This document shows, piece by piece, positions 30,138 through 40,054 of a stretch of 64,000 nt of DNA. Position 1 is the stretch's first letter; the number at the start of each line of letters is the position of its first letter. The DNA is taken from assembly GCA_917880885.1 (NCBI GenBank), contig OU862933.1, positions 4,821,452 through 4,885,451 on the forward strand, written 5' to 3'. The notes beneath the pieces are model-generated. The model was not told the DNA's origin and did no database searches. It saw only the letters and a list, made by a program, of their open reading frames with translations. The DNA is from Limnephilus marmoratus (Eukaryota; Arthropoda; Insecta; Trichoptera; Limnephilidae). A program made the translations under genes and the position numbers.

Positions 30138-31239
30138 TGTGGGACGGTATTTGAATGTTGTTTTTATTTAAAGTTTGTAAAATATGTAAAAATGAAGTGA
30201 TTAGTGTAGAGTTAAGGTCTATATTATAATTTTGTTCTTTAGTAGATGACTTTGGGTAAGAATTGAAATTTGAACTGGAAGGAAGTTGTCCATTAGGGAA
30301 CCACAGAAGGGATTCGTGATTAGCATTATTTTTTTTTGTTAGAACTCTAGGTTTCACGACCCTTTCAACAGTTTTTCTAAATGAAGAAGAAGAAGGTTGA
30401 GAAGGGGTGGATTTTTTAGAATTTTTGGAAGTTAATTCAGAATAAGATGGAATGGATTTGTTAAACATTCTTGATGCTTCCGCATAAGAGATGCTCTTCT
30501 CGGCCATTGTGTGTTTAATATTGCGCTGCCTTGACAGTTCAGGGCAAGTTTTGCTGATGGACATGTGGGTTCCGGAGCAGTTTAAACATTTATAATTTTC
30601 CTCTGTTTTATCACAGGAATCACCACTATAGGACGAACTGCACTTGAAGCAACGGGGTTCTGATCTGCAGAGGTTCTTCGTGTGTCCAAATCTGCAGCAC
30701 TTGTAGCACTGCACAGTTGGGAACACATAGAGCTCTACTGGTAGAGAGACGTTAAACATAGTAACATTTTGTGGAAGGTCTTTGCTATCAAATGTTAGGA
30801 CAACGGATTGGGAAGGTCTCCATTCTACAGAGTTTCCCGTATTAAACCTGTAATTTAGACGACGCGCTTTTAAAACTTTTCCGTCACCTTGAGGAACAGT
30901 AATGTTTTCCAGGATGTCCTCTATCGACCAGTGCGGTGGGATCCCTTTTGTGACACCTAGCCTTGTGACCTGATATGTAGGTATGAAAACGTTGTACGAG
31001 TTTTTTTTGGCAACATCACATTTTACAAAGCTATTGACCTCAGCCGCTGTCTTGAATTCAACAGAAAGACGGTTACGCCCAACGGATTTTACTCCATTCC
31101 AGACAGGGTGGATTTTATTTTTAAACATAAAATGTCCAAAGTCCACATCGTATAAATTTGATTGTTTTTCATCCTTTGAAATTTTAGTCACATGTGTAAT
31201 GTAAGGAGGTCTATCAAGATTATTATACAGACGTGACAT
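30058..31239 (-). CDS. LINE ORF1, nucleic-acid-binding protein
   Basis: 393 codons from the first in-frame ATG. Residues 180-235 hold a series of CCHC-type knuckles (C-Y-K-C-C-R-F-G-H, C-F-K-C, C-L-N-C ... H-M-S-I-S-K-T-C), as in ORF1 of I- and jockey-type LINEs. These bind the element's RNA. The C-terminal third is Ser/Lys-rich and unstructured. The true start is probably the ATG at 31575: from there a short frame reads into an A6 run, shifts for about 20 codons, then returns to this frame at an A9 run near 31441-31455, giving about 110 more N-terminal residues. Confidence 0.85.
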   Translation of the reverse strand: MSRLYNNLDRPPYITHVTKISKDEKQSNLYDVDFGHFMFKNKIHPVWNGVKSVGRNRLSVEFKTAAEVNSFVKCDVAKKNSYNVFIPTYQVTRLGVTKGIPPHWSIEDILENITVPQGDGKVLKARRLNYRFNTGNSVEWRPSQSVVLTFDSKDLPQNVTMFNVSLPVELYVFPTVQCYKCCRFGHTKNLCRSEPRCFKCSSSYSGDSCDKTEENYKCLNCSGTHMSISKTCPELSRQRNIKHTMAEKSISYAEASRMFNKSIPSYSELTSKNSKKSTPSQPSSSSFRKTVERVVKPRVLTKKNNANHESLLWFPNGQLPSSSNFNSYPKSSTKEQNYNIDLNSTLITSFLHILQTLNKNNIQIPSHIAKQITNIINSTRNGSSHEDSSVELS

Positions 31240-31575
31240 TTGTGAAGGAGTATTGTTTACCAGTGGGGCGGGTGTGGTGGAAGGGCTTGCTGGACTTAGA
31301 TTTGAAATCGAGGAAGAAGTGGACGGAATTACATCCTGTAAAACAGAATTATTTTGAAGGGAGTCGTTTTGCGTGGAGGGTGTTTTTCGATGTATCTGTT
31401 CAAAATCTGTTGCATTTCTATTATCTGCTGGTTTAGCAATTTTTCTTTTTTTTTGACGTAATCGTTACGAAGTCCGAAGCCTCCGGAATATTAACCGCGA
31501 TCAATTTTTTGTAACACCCGAGGATTCAGATAGCAAACCATCATCTGGGGGATCAGGTGGTTTTTCTTTATCCAT
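31240..31575 (-). pseudogene. LINE ORF1 N-terminal part, two compensating frameshifts
   Basis: ATG at 31575 opens an acidic, proline-rich start (P-P-D-P-P-D-D) that stops at TGA after 24 codons, next to an A6 run. The neighbouring frame carries I-P-E-A-S-D-F-V-T-I-T-S followed by a lysine run, up to an A9 run. After it, the first frame resumes and stays open into the ORF1 body at 31239. The two shifts cancel. Confidence 0.7.
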
Positions 31576-31802
31576 TTTCGAATAAATCTACAGCACACAA
31601 ATCAAAAAAAAAATCTTACCTTAACTGCTCCGAAGAACCAATTATTAACACAAATACTTACAGTGATAACAAATATACAAGTAAAAACTATATTACACTA
31701 ATTTTCAATACTATTTTAAAACTATTATCTATATAAAATGATTAATTTTGTAAAGAGGAATGAAATGACACTGGCACAGTTAGATGGTAGCCAAATTAGT
31801 AT

Positions 31803-31817
31803 CCTCCCTTTCTTATT
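31803..31817. repeat. Target-site duplication of the I-type LINE (5' side)
   Basis: CCTCCCTTTCTTATT, identical to 26053-26067. Confidence 0.9.
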
Positions 31818-32116
31818 AATCATCGTCTAAAATAATAAAATCGGGTGCTTACCGCTAACTTTATAGTTTAAAAACGGTTTATAAAATTTTAGATCATTGT
31901 ACGTAAAATATATTAATGCTAAGGTATTGTTTTTATTAATCTTAAATATAAAGAACTTACATTCCCATGGGCGGTTTGAAAAAAAAAGTTATTGTAGTGA
32001 CGAATTCGCCGGAAACCAAAAACACAAAAAATTATTAGAGTATTGTATCGCCTTAAAAATTATTCACTACGAACTAGACGGTTGTGAACTCCACACTTAA
32101 TTTGCATTATTACGGC

Positions 32117-32470
32117 AAAACATCTCCTCTTCGCTGACGAAATCAAACCTACATCAGAGTTATTAAAAGTCAAATTGATTACATTCCTCTGCATATTGAT
32201 CTTGATTCTCATGTCAAAGTGTCGGAACTGAACAACTTACTCTTCAGCATCCAAAAATGCAGTATTGTCGCATTTACAAGATCCAAAGGAACACTCGCGT
32301 TTCCTAAAACGTTAATAAAAATGTATTACCACGCAAAAATAAAATTCGAAACTTCGGCGTGATTTTCGAAGAAAAATTTATCTTTCAAATTCCACAAATC
32401 TGACTTTGTCTCCCTCTCTAACAAAATGCTTGGATTTGTTTTTCGTAATACGAGATTATTTACTAATGGA
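32117..32470 (+). pseudogene. Decayed LINE reverse transcriptase fragment
   Basis: No long open frame, but pieces of the RT palm and thumb are readable in shifting frames in the right order. An L-F-A-D-E version of the F-A-D-D box lies near 32130, a K-C-x-x-x-x-F-T-R-S-K-like piece near 32260-32290, R-N-F-G-V-I-F near 32347 and S-N-K-M-L-G-F-V near 32420. The active site aspartate has changed (D-D to D-E). It is older and more degenerate than the other LINE copies in the window. Confidence 0.6.
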
Positions 32471-32689
32471 ATTCCAATACGGAGAACATCTCATATTTAT
32501 GGTTATTGTAATGTTATGTTTATTGTAATGAGAAAATATACGTATACTCTCCTTTCCTGTATCTAATCCGTCCTTGTTCTTAACAGTAATGCTCGATTTC
32601 AACACAATTATTGTAAACATTTTTTTAATCTCTGCAACTATACTCAATCCACTTAAGTTGAAAGAGGTTAACTTATACGTTAAAGTATA

Positions 32690-33256
32690 TGTAGGGGCGT
32701 GTAAATAGCCCCTGACACGAGGGAGTGACTACCCTATGTAAATTCACGAAAATTGAATTCTTCCCTATGTGACACAAAAACAGTTGACCCAGCAATTCCA
32801 AAATCTCAAGTGAAAACAAACAATACTCACTCAGAGAATGCAGCTCATTGGCGATGTCCAACACAAAAGACACTTCTTTTGATTAAAAATATCAAGGCGG
32901 TATTGAATAATCTCAATAGATGTTTTGCACAGCAAGGAAGTTTCAACAATGAAAAAAATAAATCTGCCCATCAATAATATGTGCCAAATCCTAGGCACAA
33001 CAATAATTCACTCATTGGGTGAACCATTTAATAACGACTGACCAGGAGTGACATCTGTTGGTTTTGACTCACACTCCCGTCGGAAGCAATTGCCTGATTC
33101 ACAGAGGTAAGGAAATGCATGAATATACTGAATCTCAAGCCACATAGGTAAATTCAATACAATACAAAAACCATAGATGGCGCCCTCATGGTCTCATAGC
33201 ATAAATTATTAATTGATTAAGAAAATGGATACAAATATATTTATGGCGCGTATCCA
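32690..33256 (-). repeat. BEL/Pao 3' LTR
   Basis: 567 bp, almost identical to 58414-58980. Seen differences include AAATTCACG against AAATTAACG, GCGGTATTG against GCGGTCTTG and CTCATTGGG against CTCACTGGG. A purine-rich AAGGCGGGGAATA lies just inside it on the minus strand (about 33257-33269). Confidence 0.95.
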
Positions 33257-33561
33257 TATTCCCCGCCTTGGAAGTTCGTAGAGCTTACAAAAGAAAGAGT
33301 ATAAAAATACAAATGAAACAAGAAATGAAATAGAAATAAAGTGACTGTATTCACCGGTAATATTAAGGAATGACACGCATTGGAAATTCGCAGAATCTCA
33401 CAAAATAAAGAAAAATAACTAAAAAATACAATGTAATAAAGTTCAATTGACCAAGATAACGGATATTAAGTAATGCCATGTCTGGGTCAGAGATCATTGA
33501 AATAATGACTAAAAAACAAAAAATAAATAAATAAAAATAAACAATAATAGATAGAATATAA

Positions 33562-34234
33562 AATTATTGCGTTGGAATGGGATATAATTTGACAACCGGA
33601 CGTTTAAAAGAACCAAATCGTGTCTTTACCGTCGCAACGCGAACAATTTTATCCATTCCGGGATGGATTTAGTTATCACGCCTAAAAGCCAATTTAACGG
33701 AGGGGAATCTTCCTGTCCCACTAGTACGACAGTTCCGATATCAATCGGATGATCAGAAGTAGTCCACTTCTGCCTGACTTGCAAGTCTAATAATTGCTTA
33801 CTAGCTTATTAGTCAAATTGATTTTACCGTCTGCCAGGACAGAAGCAGGCAAGTACTGCAATGGTGTCGACATTAAAAAATGCGCAGGCGTAAGGACTTC
33901 TGGATAAGGGTCAGAAGACATAACTGTAAGTGGACGCGAATTCATTATGCACTCAATTTGAACTAGCACAGTCTGTAACTCCTCATAGGTGAGAAGCTGA
34001 GTTCCAATCACACGGTACAAGTGTGTCTTCATGCTCTTTATGTTCGACTCCCACATACCCCCAAAATGAGGCGCGCGTGGTGGAATCATTTTCCACTCTA
34101 TACGACGCTTAGCGAGTTCGCGCTTTAATGAGGGCTCATATTCAGATTCAACCAAAAACTTGTAGAGGTCATCTAATTGTGCCTTCGCACCCACAAAATT
34201 AGTACCATTATCTGAATACAAGCATGTTACCGGG
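33562..34234 (-). CDS. pol: BEL/Pao integrase, C-terminal half (broken)
   Basis: The open part (33787-34221, 144 codons) carries the second integrase aspartate in S-D-N-G-T-N-F and the catalytic glutamate in G-G-M-W-E-S. These are followed by the conserved N-S-R-P-L and L-T-P-A-H-F-L blocks of Pao integrases. A frameshift near 33800 and another near 33660 separate it from the C-terminal module (D-H-P-I-D-I-G, then P-P-L-N-W-L-L-G and a final V-V-K-L-Y-P), which ends in a TAA near 33562. The N-terminal half of the same enzyme lies 19 kb away at 53528-54156. A small-subunit binding pocket or other role is not expected. Confidence 0.9.
34231..34234. repeat. 4-bp target duplication (left) of the large insert
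   Basis: CGGG, repeated at 53524-53527. Deleting the insert with one copy rejoins the integrase codons in frame. Confidence 0.85.
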
Positions 34235-34911
34235 TGTTACGTTACGGAATTGATTCCCGTGCGAGCTAATAGCGAATTGACCCCTTGCACAGGCCCTCCG
34301 CCCCCCTCTCCCCGCGCCGCGCGGCGCCCGTAGCCAAGCGCCGAGCGGCTCCCCGCATTCATTCCTCGGCCGACCTTCGGCATAACAACTGTGTCCCCGT
34401 GATTGCGCTCCCCGTAAACTGAACTCGCGATGTTTTACTTTGATTGTGCATTGTGCTCAAGAAGCTCCCGCCTAACCAGTACCCGTCTGACGACTGCCTA
34501 TCTCCTGTTTGTGAGTACCAATGAACCTTGCTTTCCCTCTGTGTGCTAAGAACTGACATTTAACTTCACTATATACGCGTAGAGAGAGAGTTGATAGAAC
34601 AATAGCATTTTAGTTAGCCAAATAACCATGTGTTTAGTGCCGAGGCTGGCTTGTGTATAATCCTGTTCACCTTTAAATGAATAAACCCTTTTTCGTGCAT
34701 AACTACTGTGTTCTGATTGAGGAAGGAGACCTGGAGATTTTGAGGAAAGGAAGGGGAGTAGGAATTTACAAGCGAACCACAAACACTCGCCCTGGGTTTA
34801 AGAGGGACCTTGCTCGCGCCGGCTGTGCAGAGCTAGCCGCCGGCTTGTTTATTGCATGTCCTTTCCAGGTTTTGGGTTTGGCGTTGGCCGCAAGTAGCGC
34901 CAATGCTAGCA
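34235..34911 (+). repeat. LARD-like element 5' LTR
   Basis: 677 bp, TGTTACG ... GCTAGCA. It contains a GCGCCGCGCGGCGC palindrome (34314-34327), a TATATAC box (34570-34576) and an AATAAA signal (34680-34685). These give a plausible U3-R-U5 order. It matches 46216-46810 plus 53442-53523. Confidence 0.92.
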
Positions 34912-35941
34912 CTGTCGCCCGACGTGTGGCATTTTTTTTTTCCTCCCTCTTCACGGTCCCACAGTCTCGTTCTTCAATCAGCAATTGTTTAAACTTTATA
35001 ATGTATAATGTTTTGTCTCGTTATCCCCAATTTGTCTAGCATTTCCATCAAGAACCCCGGCGCGATTGTAACTTCGAATTGCAATTTAAATTATCACGGG
35101 AACGATTCCTTCATTTTCGAGTCGTCACTCGACAAAACATTATCACCGGTATTCCTACGTAAAGTGCTCAACCAAGAAAGTTGCCGTCGTGAATAATATA
35201 GTGTTTACAAGTGTCGACCGACTAAATTTGCTAGTTTCAAATACAAGATTAATAGTGGAAATGTACACAAATATTTAAAACAAAGTTATTCAACAATTAA
35301 AATCCTGTATATGATAAACCAATTACCCGCTTCGTTTCCCAAAAGTTAATTAACCAGTTTTTATTAATAAACTTATTCCGCAGAGTGCTGGTCTGTATTT
35401 GATATCGACATATTCTGCGGGTAGGGGTCTATTTCGCAAAATACTGGCCTGTATATATAACGGCATATTTTGCAGCTTAAGGGAAACAAGTGGATTAAAT
35501 TCTTTCTACCTTTTGACAATTGGGCATTTTTTTTGTACGTCTGTCGTCCGTTTCTCCCTTTTTCTTGCGCACCTATCACCTTTCATAAAGAAACAGACGA
35601 CATAATTCGAAAAATGCCTAGTTCGCGTTGACGTCGATTCCTCGAAAGCTAACATTACATCCGTATGCACATTTCTGCATATAACTTGTTATGACGAAAG
35701 GAAGTTGGCGTGTAAATACCAATAATTGGTGATGCTCAAATCAGGCTAGTCTAGCCACGTAAATAAAAAAAACTATTCCCCAAGACATTGTTGAATTTTC
35801 AAACAAATACTTCCACGAAAACTTGTATAAAAGAAAAAATATTTCTTTCCTTTTTCTGAAGAACCCCCCTTTGGAAAGGAAATGGAAATATTCTAAAAAC
35901 ATGTTCGTTTAAGGCGAACCTCGTTTCCGTTTTTTATTTCC
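34912..35941. other. LARD-like element, 5' internal sequence
   Basis: It starts CTGTCGCCCGACGTGTGG, which does not look like a standard TGG-type primer site. No gene was found. Short frames (35008-35196, 35399-35605) lack domains. CATATTCTGC... and CATATTTTGCAG blocks near 35408 and 35463 form a weak local repeat. Confidence 0.4.
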
Positions 35942-36790
35942 GGACTTTTGCAAATTTGCAAACATTTTTCAAAAACATCGGAATAAGTGTTTCATTAAGG
36001 TGAATCCCGGCCCGTGAAATTTTCATATCCGGACTTTGAAAATTTTCAACAAATTTTCAAAACATCTGGGTTTTTTACAAAATCACGTTTTTTAAGGGAA
36101 ACCGCTGCCCAATTTTTTTTCATTTTATGGACTTTGAAAATTTTCAACAAATTTCCAAAACAGCTGGATTTTTTCACAAAATCACGTTTTTTAAGGGAAA
36201 CCGCTGCCCAAATTTTTCTCGTTTTTGGACTTGGAAAATTTTCAACAAATTTCCAAAACATCTGGATTTTTTCACAAAATCACGTTTTTTAAGGGAAACC
36301 GCTGCCCAATTTTTTCTCGTTTTTGGACTTGGAAAATTTTCAACAAATTTCCAAAAACATCTGGATTTTTTCACAAAATCACGTTTTTTAAGGGAAACCG
36401 CTGCCCAATTTTTTCTCGTTTTCGGACTTTGAAAATTTTCAACAAATTTTCAAAACATCTGGATTTTTCACGTTTTTTAAGGGAAACCGCTGCCCAATTT
36501 TTTCTCGTTTTCGGACTTTGAAAATTTTCAACAAATTTTCAAAACATCTGGATTTTTCACGTTTTTTAAAGGAAACCGCTGCCCAAATTTTTCTCGTTTT
36601 TGGACTTTGAAAAATTTTCAACAAATTTCCAAAACATCTGGATTTTTTCACAAAATCACGTTTTTTAAGGGAAACCGCTGCCCAAATTTTTCTCGTTTTT
36701 GGACTTAAAAAATTTTCAACAAATTTCCAAAACATCTGGATTTTTTCACAAAATCACGTTTTTTGAGGCAAACCCCTGCCCAAATTTTCA
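35942..36790 (+). repeat. Tandem array of 89-99 bp units inside the LARD-like element
   Basis: Unit starts (GGACTT) fall at about 35942 (diverged), 36031, 36129, 36227, 36325, 36424, 36513, 36602 and 36701. Steps are 89, 98, 98, 98, 99, 89, 89 and 99 bp. Each unit has an AAATTTTCAACAAATTT block, an AACATCTGGATTTTT block, CACGTTTTTTAAGGGAAACC and GCTGCCCAATTTTT. Steps of 89 or 98 bp are not multiples of three, so the overlapping open frames here are not genes. Two units lack a 9-10 bp ACAAAATCAC-like piece. Confidence 0.9.
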
Positions 36791-36946
36791 AATAAACCAA
36801 ACACTTATAAAAAACGCGTTTTTTTTTCAAAAACTTTTTGTAAAAATACGTCCCCAGTGGTCAATCTCTGCCCAATTTCTTTCCAATTGCGAGTCTAGTT
36901 CTCACTTTTTCCAACATAAGGTCACTCTGATACGATCTTATACACC
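36791..36946. other. Short spacer after the array
   Basis: It contains a degenerate piece of the array motif (GCCCAAATTTTC, AAACGCG) and nothing else recognisable. Confidence 0.3.
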
Positions 36947-37141
36947 ATGGAAGTTCCTCAAGTTACGCTGGGTATAATCCCGCACGTCTTTACTTCAAGA
37001 AAGGAAGAACTACTACAGGCCCTGAGAAATAGAAAGATTTCTCCTAGGAATAATTCCAAAATGCCTTACTGTGACGGAATCAGTAAATTCCATCACATCA
37101 AGTACTCAGGCGTTATCAAATTGGCAAAACTCTTGTCATAA
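36947..37141 (+). CDS. Small hypothetical frame in the LARD-like element
   Basis: 64 codons starting at ATG 36947. The composition is ordinary for a protein (mixed charged and hydrophobic residues, a K-E-E-L-L-Q-A-L-R helix-like block, few low-complexity runs), unlike its neighbours. No family was recognised. It is the most protein-like non-repetitive frame within the otherwise non-coding element. It could be chance, a remnant of gag from the ancestor, or a short peptide. Confidence 0.2.
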   Translation: MEVPQVTLGIIPHVFTSRKEELLQALRNRKISPRNNSKMPYCDGISKFHHIKYSGVIKLAKLLS

Positions 37142-38137
37142 GTGACGTGAGTTACATGTAAATATTAAATGTAAATAATCACCCATATTCGTAAGGTAAT
37201 CCTTACACCCGAAGGCACATTAATGTCAACGGTAGCCTAACTCCTGTACATTCTTTTTCTTTTTGCATAATTTTATATGTTCTTGTACATCCTGCGTGCC
37301 TTGCCTGCTGTACCACAAGAGCACCTCTTGGGGCACCGTTTTCATACTTGTATGCATCCTCTTCCTGAAATTGATCACTTCGGGAAAGGGCCTCCTTTTC
37401 CTCCTACCATCAACGGTTCCGGAAAACTCTTGCTCCAAGACGTCGCTTTCCTTTTCACAATTCTTGCAGTATCCGCGCGTTTTTTTTTCTCACCTCATCG
37501 CCTCATCTTGTCATATCACCTTCTTTTAATTGTTTTGTGTCGGGTTTTTGTCGTACCAGTACGTCCCTACCCTAATGTTGTAAATATAAAATCTTAAGTG
37601 CAAGTCTGTATAATAACCATTGGTTTCAGACCATTGCCGCAGCTCACTACTATGGTCACAGCACCATATTGTAAGAATGTCGCGATAAAAGGAAATCCTC
37701 CCGTTTTTTCTTTTTTCTTTTTCCTCTTCACCCCATCCTAACACATTCATAGTAATGTTGTATATTGGGGATCGTTTCAAATACACCAAATGTACACACC
37801 TATCAGGTCACATTCGCTGGATTCGAAACAATTCAAGGGCAACCTTGTTGCTACTTGTGGTTTTTCTTCTTTTTCCAAAAATTAGAATGGCGCTCAACCC
37901 AATTGCTCTATTTTTTTCCAGAATCGTATTTTGTCGGATTCTGAGAAAAATATTTGTTATAAAAGTGACAATACGTTTCGTCCCTTCATTAACATTGTTC
38001 TTTGTACATATACAACTTCATTATGAGGTACAATATTTTATCATGACATCAGTTTCTTTTGTCCTTTATTGTACCATTATTTTTGTTTGAAGTTTAAAAT
38101 CTTGGCCAGATCTTCAATAAAATTTGTGTTTATCGCC
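37142..38137. other. LARD-like element internal sequence, no gene seen
   Basis: Open frames occur on both strands (37226-37438, 37277-37597, 37526-37789, 37755-38090), but none carries a motif. The last is leucine/phenylalanine-rich only because the DNA is T-rich. Confidence 0.35.
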
Positions 38138-38254
38138 TTTTGGCAAGTCTTGTAACGTATGCTAATATGAAATTATTAAGCTACAGCAGTGCCGTATTAA
38201 TTACATCATTGCAAACCGCCGTCTGTATTGAATGGGGACCCACATTTTCGAACG

Positions 38255-38355
38255 TAAACTTTTGTAACATTATAGGCGCGAGCCTTACAATATCTACTAT
38301 TATAGGTGTGAACCTTACAATATCCACTGCTATAGATGCGAATCTCATAATATCT
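38255..38355 (+). repeat. Three 33-bp tandem units
   Basis: Units based on TATAGGYGYGARCCTTACAATATC, about 30-33 bp apart. The frame across them encodes an Ile/Thr-rich repeat as a by-product. Confidence 0.6.
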
Positions 38356-38641
38356 TTGTGTTTTTACACGTCACGGGGAGTCCGTCATAACTACTCATTG
38401 TTTGCTCGTCAACACAGGGTTGTTGATCGAGAGGGTGATTTATCTCATTAAATTGTTTTAAATACCTATTGGGTTACTGTCTTTCAATACTGGGCAAAAT
38501 TTGTTGTAAATCGTTCATTCCTGTCACGTGAGACGTGAAAACGTGACAATATCTACCATCATATGAGAGATCCTCAAAACATCCGCCATGATACGAGAAG
38601 TTCGTTATAATTACTTTATACTCTTAACTAAATGTTATTGA

Positions 38642-38710
38642 GTTGGTCGTGTGTCTTTTGGCATGAGAACCGCCCCTTTTTGGTCGTGTGTCTTTTGGCA
38701 TGAGAACCGC
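38642..38710 (+). repeat. Two-copy tandem duplication
   Basis: TTGGTCGTGTGTCTTTTGG followed by CATGAGAACCGC occurs twice in a row, 34-36 bp apart. Confidence 0.7.
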
Positions 38711-38974
38711 TTTGTTATAACTGTGTACTTATATAATCTGTGCACCAAACGTGAAGACGTTACAATACTCACCATGAGTCGTGCGAACGAAATAATATCT
38801 ACCCCATGTTTGTGTGACCTACCAAGTGTAGATCACACGCCTTTTATTTTCTGTTATCAGAAAATTATTGCTTTTGCAGCAGAGTACTCATTAACATGCC
38901 CGTGGACTTCCTGTCACAAGAACCCAGGAACTATCCACTATCTCAAAAGGACTAATCATACGCTTCACTCATGA

Positions 38975-39360
38975 TTATGGGGCATCGTGTCGTAGGAGTT
39001 AAATTGATGGACACAAAAAACACCTAACTCGTTGTCTGGGAGACGAACAAGAAAACCCCCCAGGTTTGTGAGATTTGAGCAAGGGTCTGTCATTTCTCGC
39101 AAACAAGTAGGAGAATAAAACGACTCTCTAATCTTCTACCCAATACACGTGGAGGATTAGACTCTTTTATGTCAGTGTATTCCTTTTGTCCCACACTACC
39201 AAATGGTATTGTAATGTGCCAGGATAACTGCTGTAGACCTTGTTTCACCTTCCACTCAGAGGTCGAATTTCGGAAATAGCCGAGTCCTCAGCAGTTTTCT
39301 TCGTTCAAATGTTCCCAATTGTCACCCTTTCCCTTCCTCGAAATTATCCGTGAATGGGGA
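38975..39360. other. LARD-like element internal sequence up to the Gypsy guest
   Basis: No gene was recognised. It ends in GGGGA, the target duplication of the Gypsy guest (39356-39360), repeated at 44434-44438. Confidence 0.4.
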
Positions 39361-39585
39361 TGTGAGAGAGGTTTTAGGGTGGCACACCTGTTTCCGGCCA
39401 TACAAGAGCGAGACAGGTGATCCCGCATATAAAAGGAGATGCAGGCCTCTCCTCACTCTCTTTTTCCAACCGCCAACACGTTAGTTAGGACGTATTTATA
39501 GCCATTACTTATAATAAATATCCATATCGCCAATACGCGCATTATTTATAAATAACCTCGCCTACACTCGAGTCTGTATTTAACA
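39361..39585 (+). repeat. Gypsy-2 5' LTR
   Basis: 225 bp, TGTGAGAG ... TTTAACA. A TATAAAAG box lies at 39428-39435 and AATAAA at 39513-39518. Transcription probably starts shortly after the TATA box. Confidence 0.95.
39428..39435 (+). promoter_or_regulatory. TATA box of Gypsy-2 5' LTR
   Basis: TATAAAAG 67 bases into the LTR, in the position expected for a pol II core promoter. The same box is at 44276-44283 in the other LTR. Confidence 0.7.
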
Positions 39586-39586
39586 G

Positions 39587-39600
39587 TGGCGCAGCCTACG
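39587..39600 (+). other. Gypsy-2 primer binding site
   Basis: TGGCGCAG starts one base after the LTR end. From memory the same eight bases start the tRNA-Ser-type primer sites of some Drosophila Gypsy elements. The downstream part does not extend the match, so the tRNA is uncertain. Confidence 0.6.
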
Positions 39601-40054
39601 GTACACGATTCTGACAATACGGCAGATCGCGTAAAGAATCGACGCGCAAAAAAATTTGGCACAAAAATTTGGCAAAAATACGCGGTAACATTATTATTTC
39701 GGGTCGGTAAGAAAGGCCGGACCGAAATTATTCCAACACTTCACTGCAAGGAGTGAAGTGCAAGAAGACACTGGAGCCAGCCAGCTTTTCGGAAGGGGGA
39801 AGCACGGGAGGTCCAGCGTCAATCGACATCTCTGAGGGTCAAGGATCGGAGATCCAGGTCGCAGGAGTGATCTGGGGTAGCCATCGGTGTTACTGTGTGA
39901 CGGGTCTGGAAGGAGCCATCAATTCACAGGGTCAAGGAGCAGTTTCCGGAGCAGGGTCCAGGGAGCAGACGGCAGAAGAAGAAGCCTCATTGGGAAGTTT
40001 TTGTTTTTTCTGTTTTCTTTCTCTCTATTTGGGTACCTTCTGGGCATTGGGAAC

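Larger units (their letters stand above)
26068..31802 (-). mobile_element. Full-length I-type LINE with RNase H
   Basis: A 5.7-kb non-LTR retrotransposon: a 5' UTR of about 230 bp, ORF1 with CCHC knuckles, ORF2 with AP endonuclease, RT and RNase H, a short 3' UTR and an A-rich tail (a T16 run on the plus strand at 26076-26091). A perfect 15-bp target duplication brackets it. RNase H after RT points to the I group of clades; the exact clade is inference. Three frameshifts break the frames, all in A/T homopolymers, so the insertion looks young and the lesions may be assembly errors. Confidence 0.93.

Noticed and set aside
34359..34782. Identical minus-strand frames in both LTRs of the large insert (also 46340-46763) as a conserved gene
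   Set aside because: They are identical because the LTRs are. They are antisense to the element and have no domain.
36014..36735. Overlapping 66-101 codon frames on both strands as repeat proteins
   Set aside because: The DNA units are 89 or 98 bp, so no frame is kept across the array.
35942..36790. CRISPR-like array
   Set aside because: Units are 89-99 bp and conserved throughout, with no unique spacers, in an arthropod-like genome. It is an ordinary tandem repeat.
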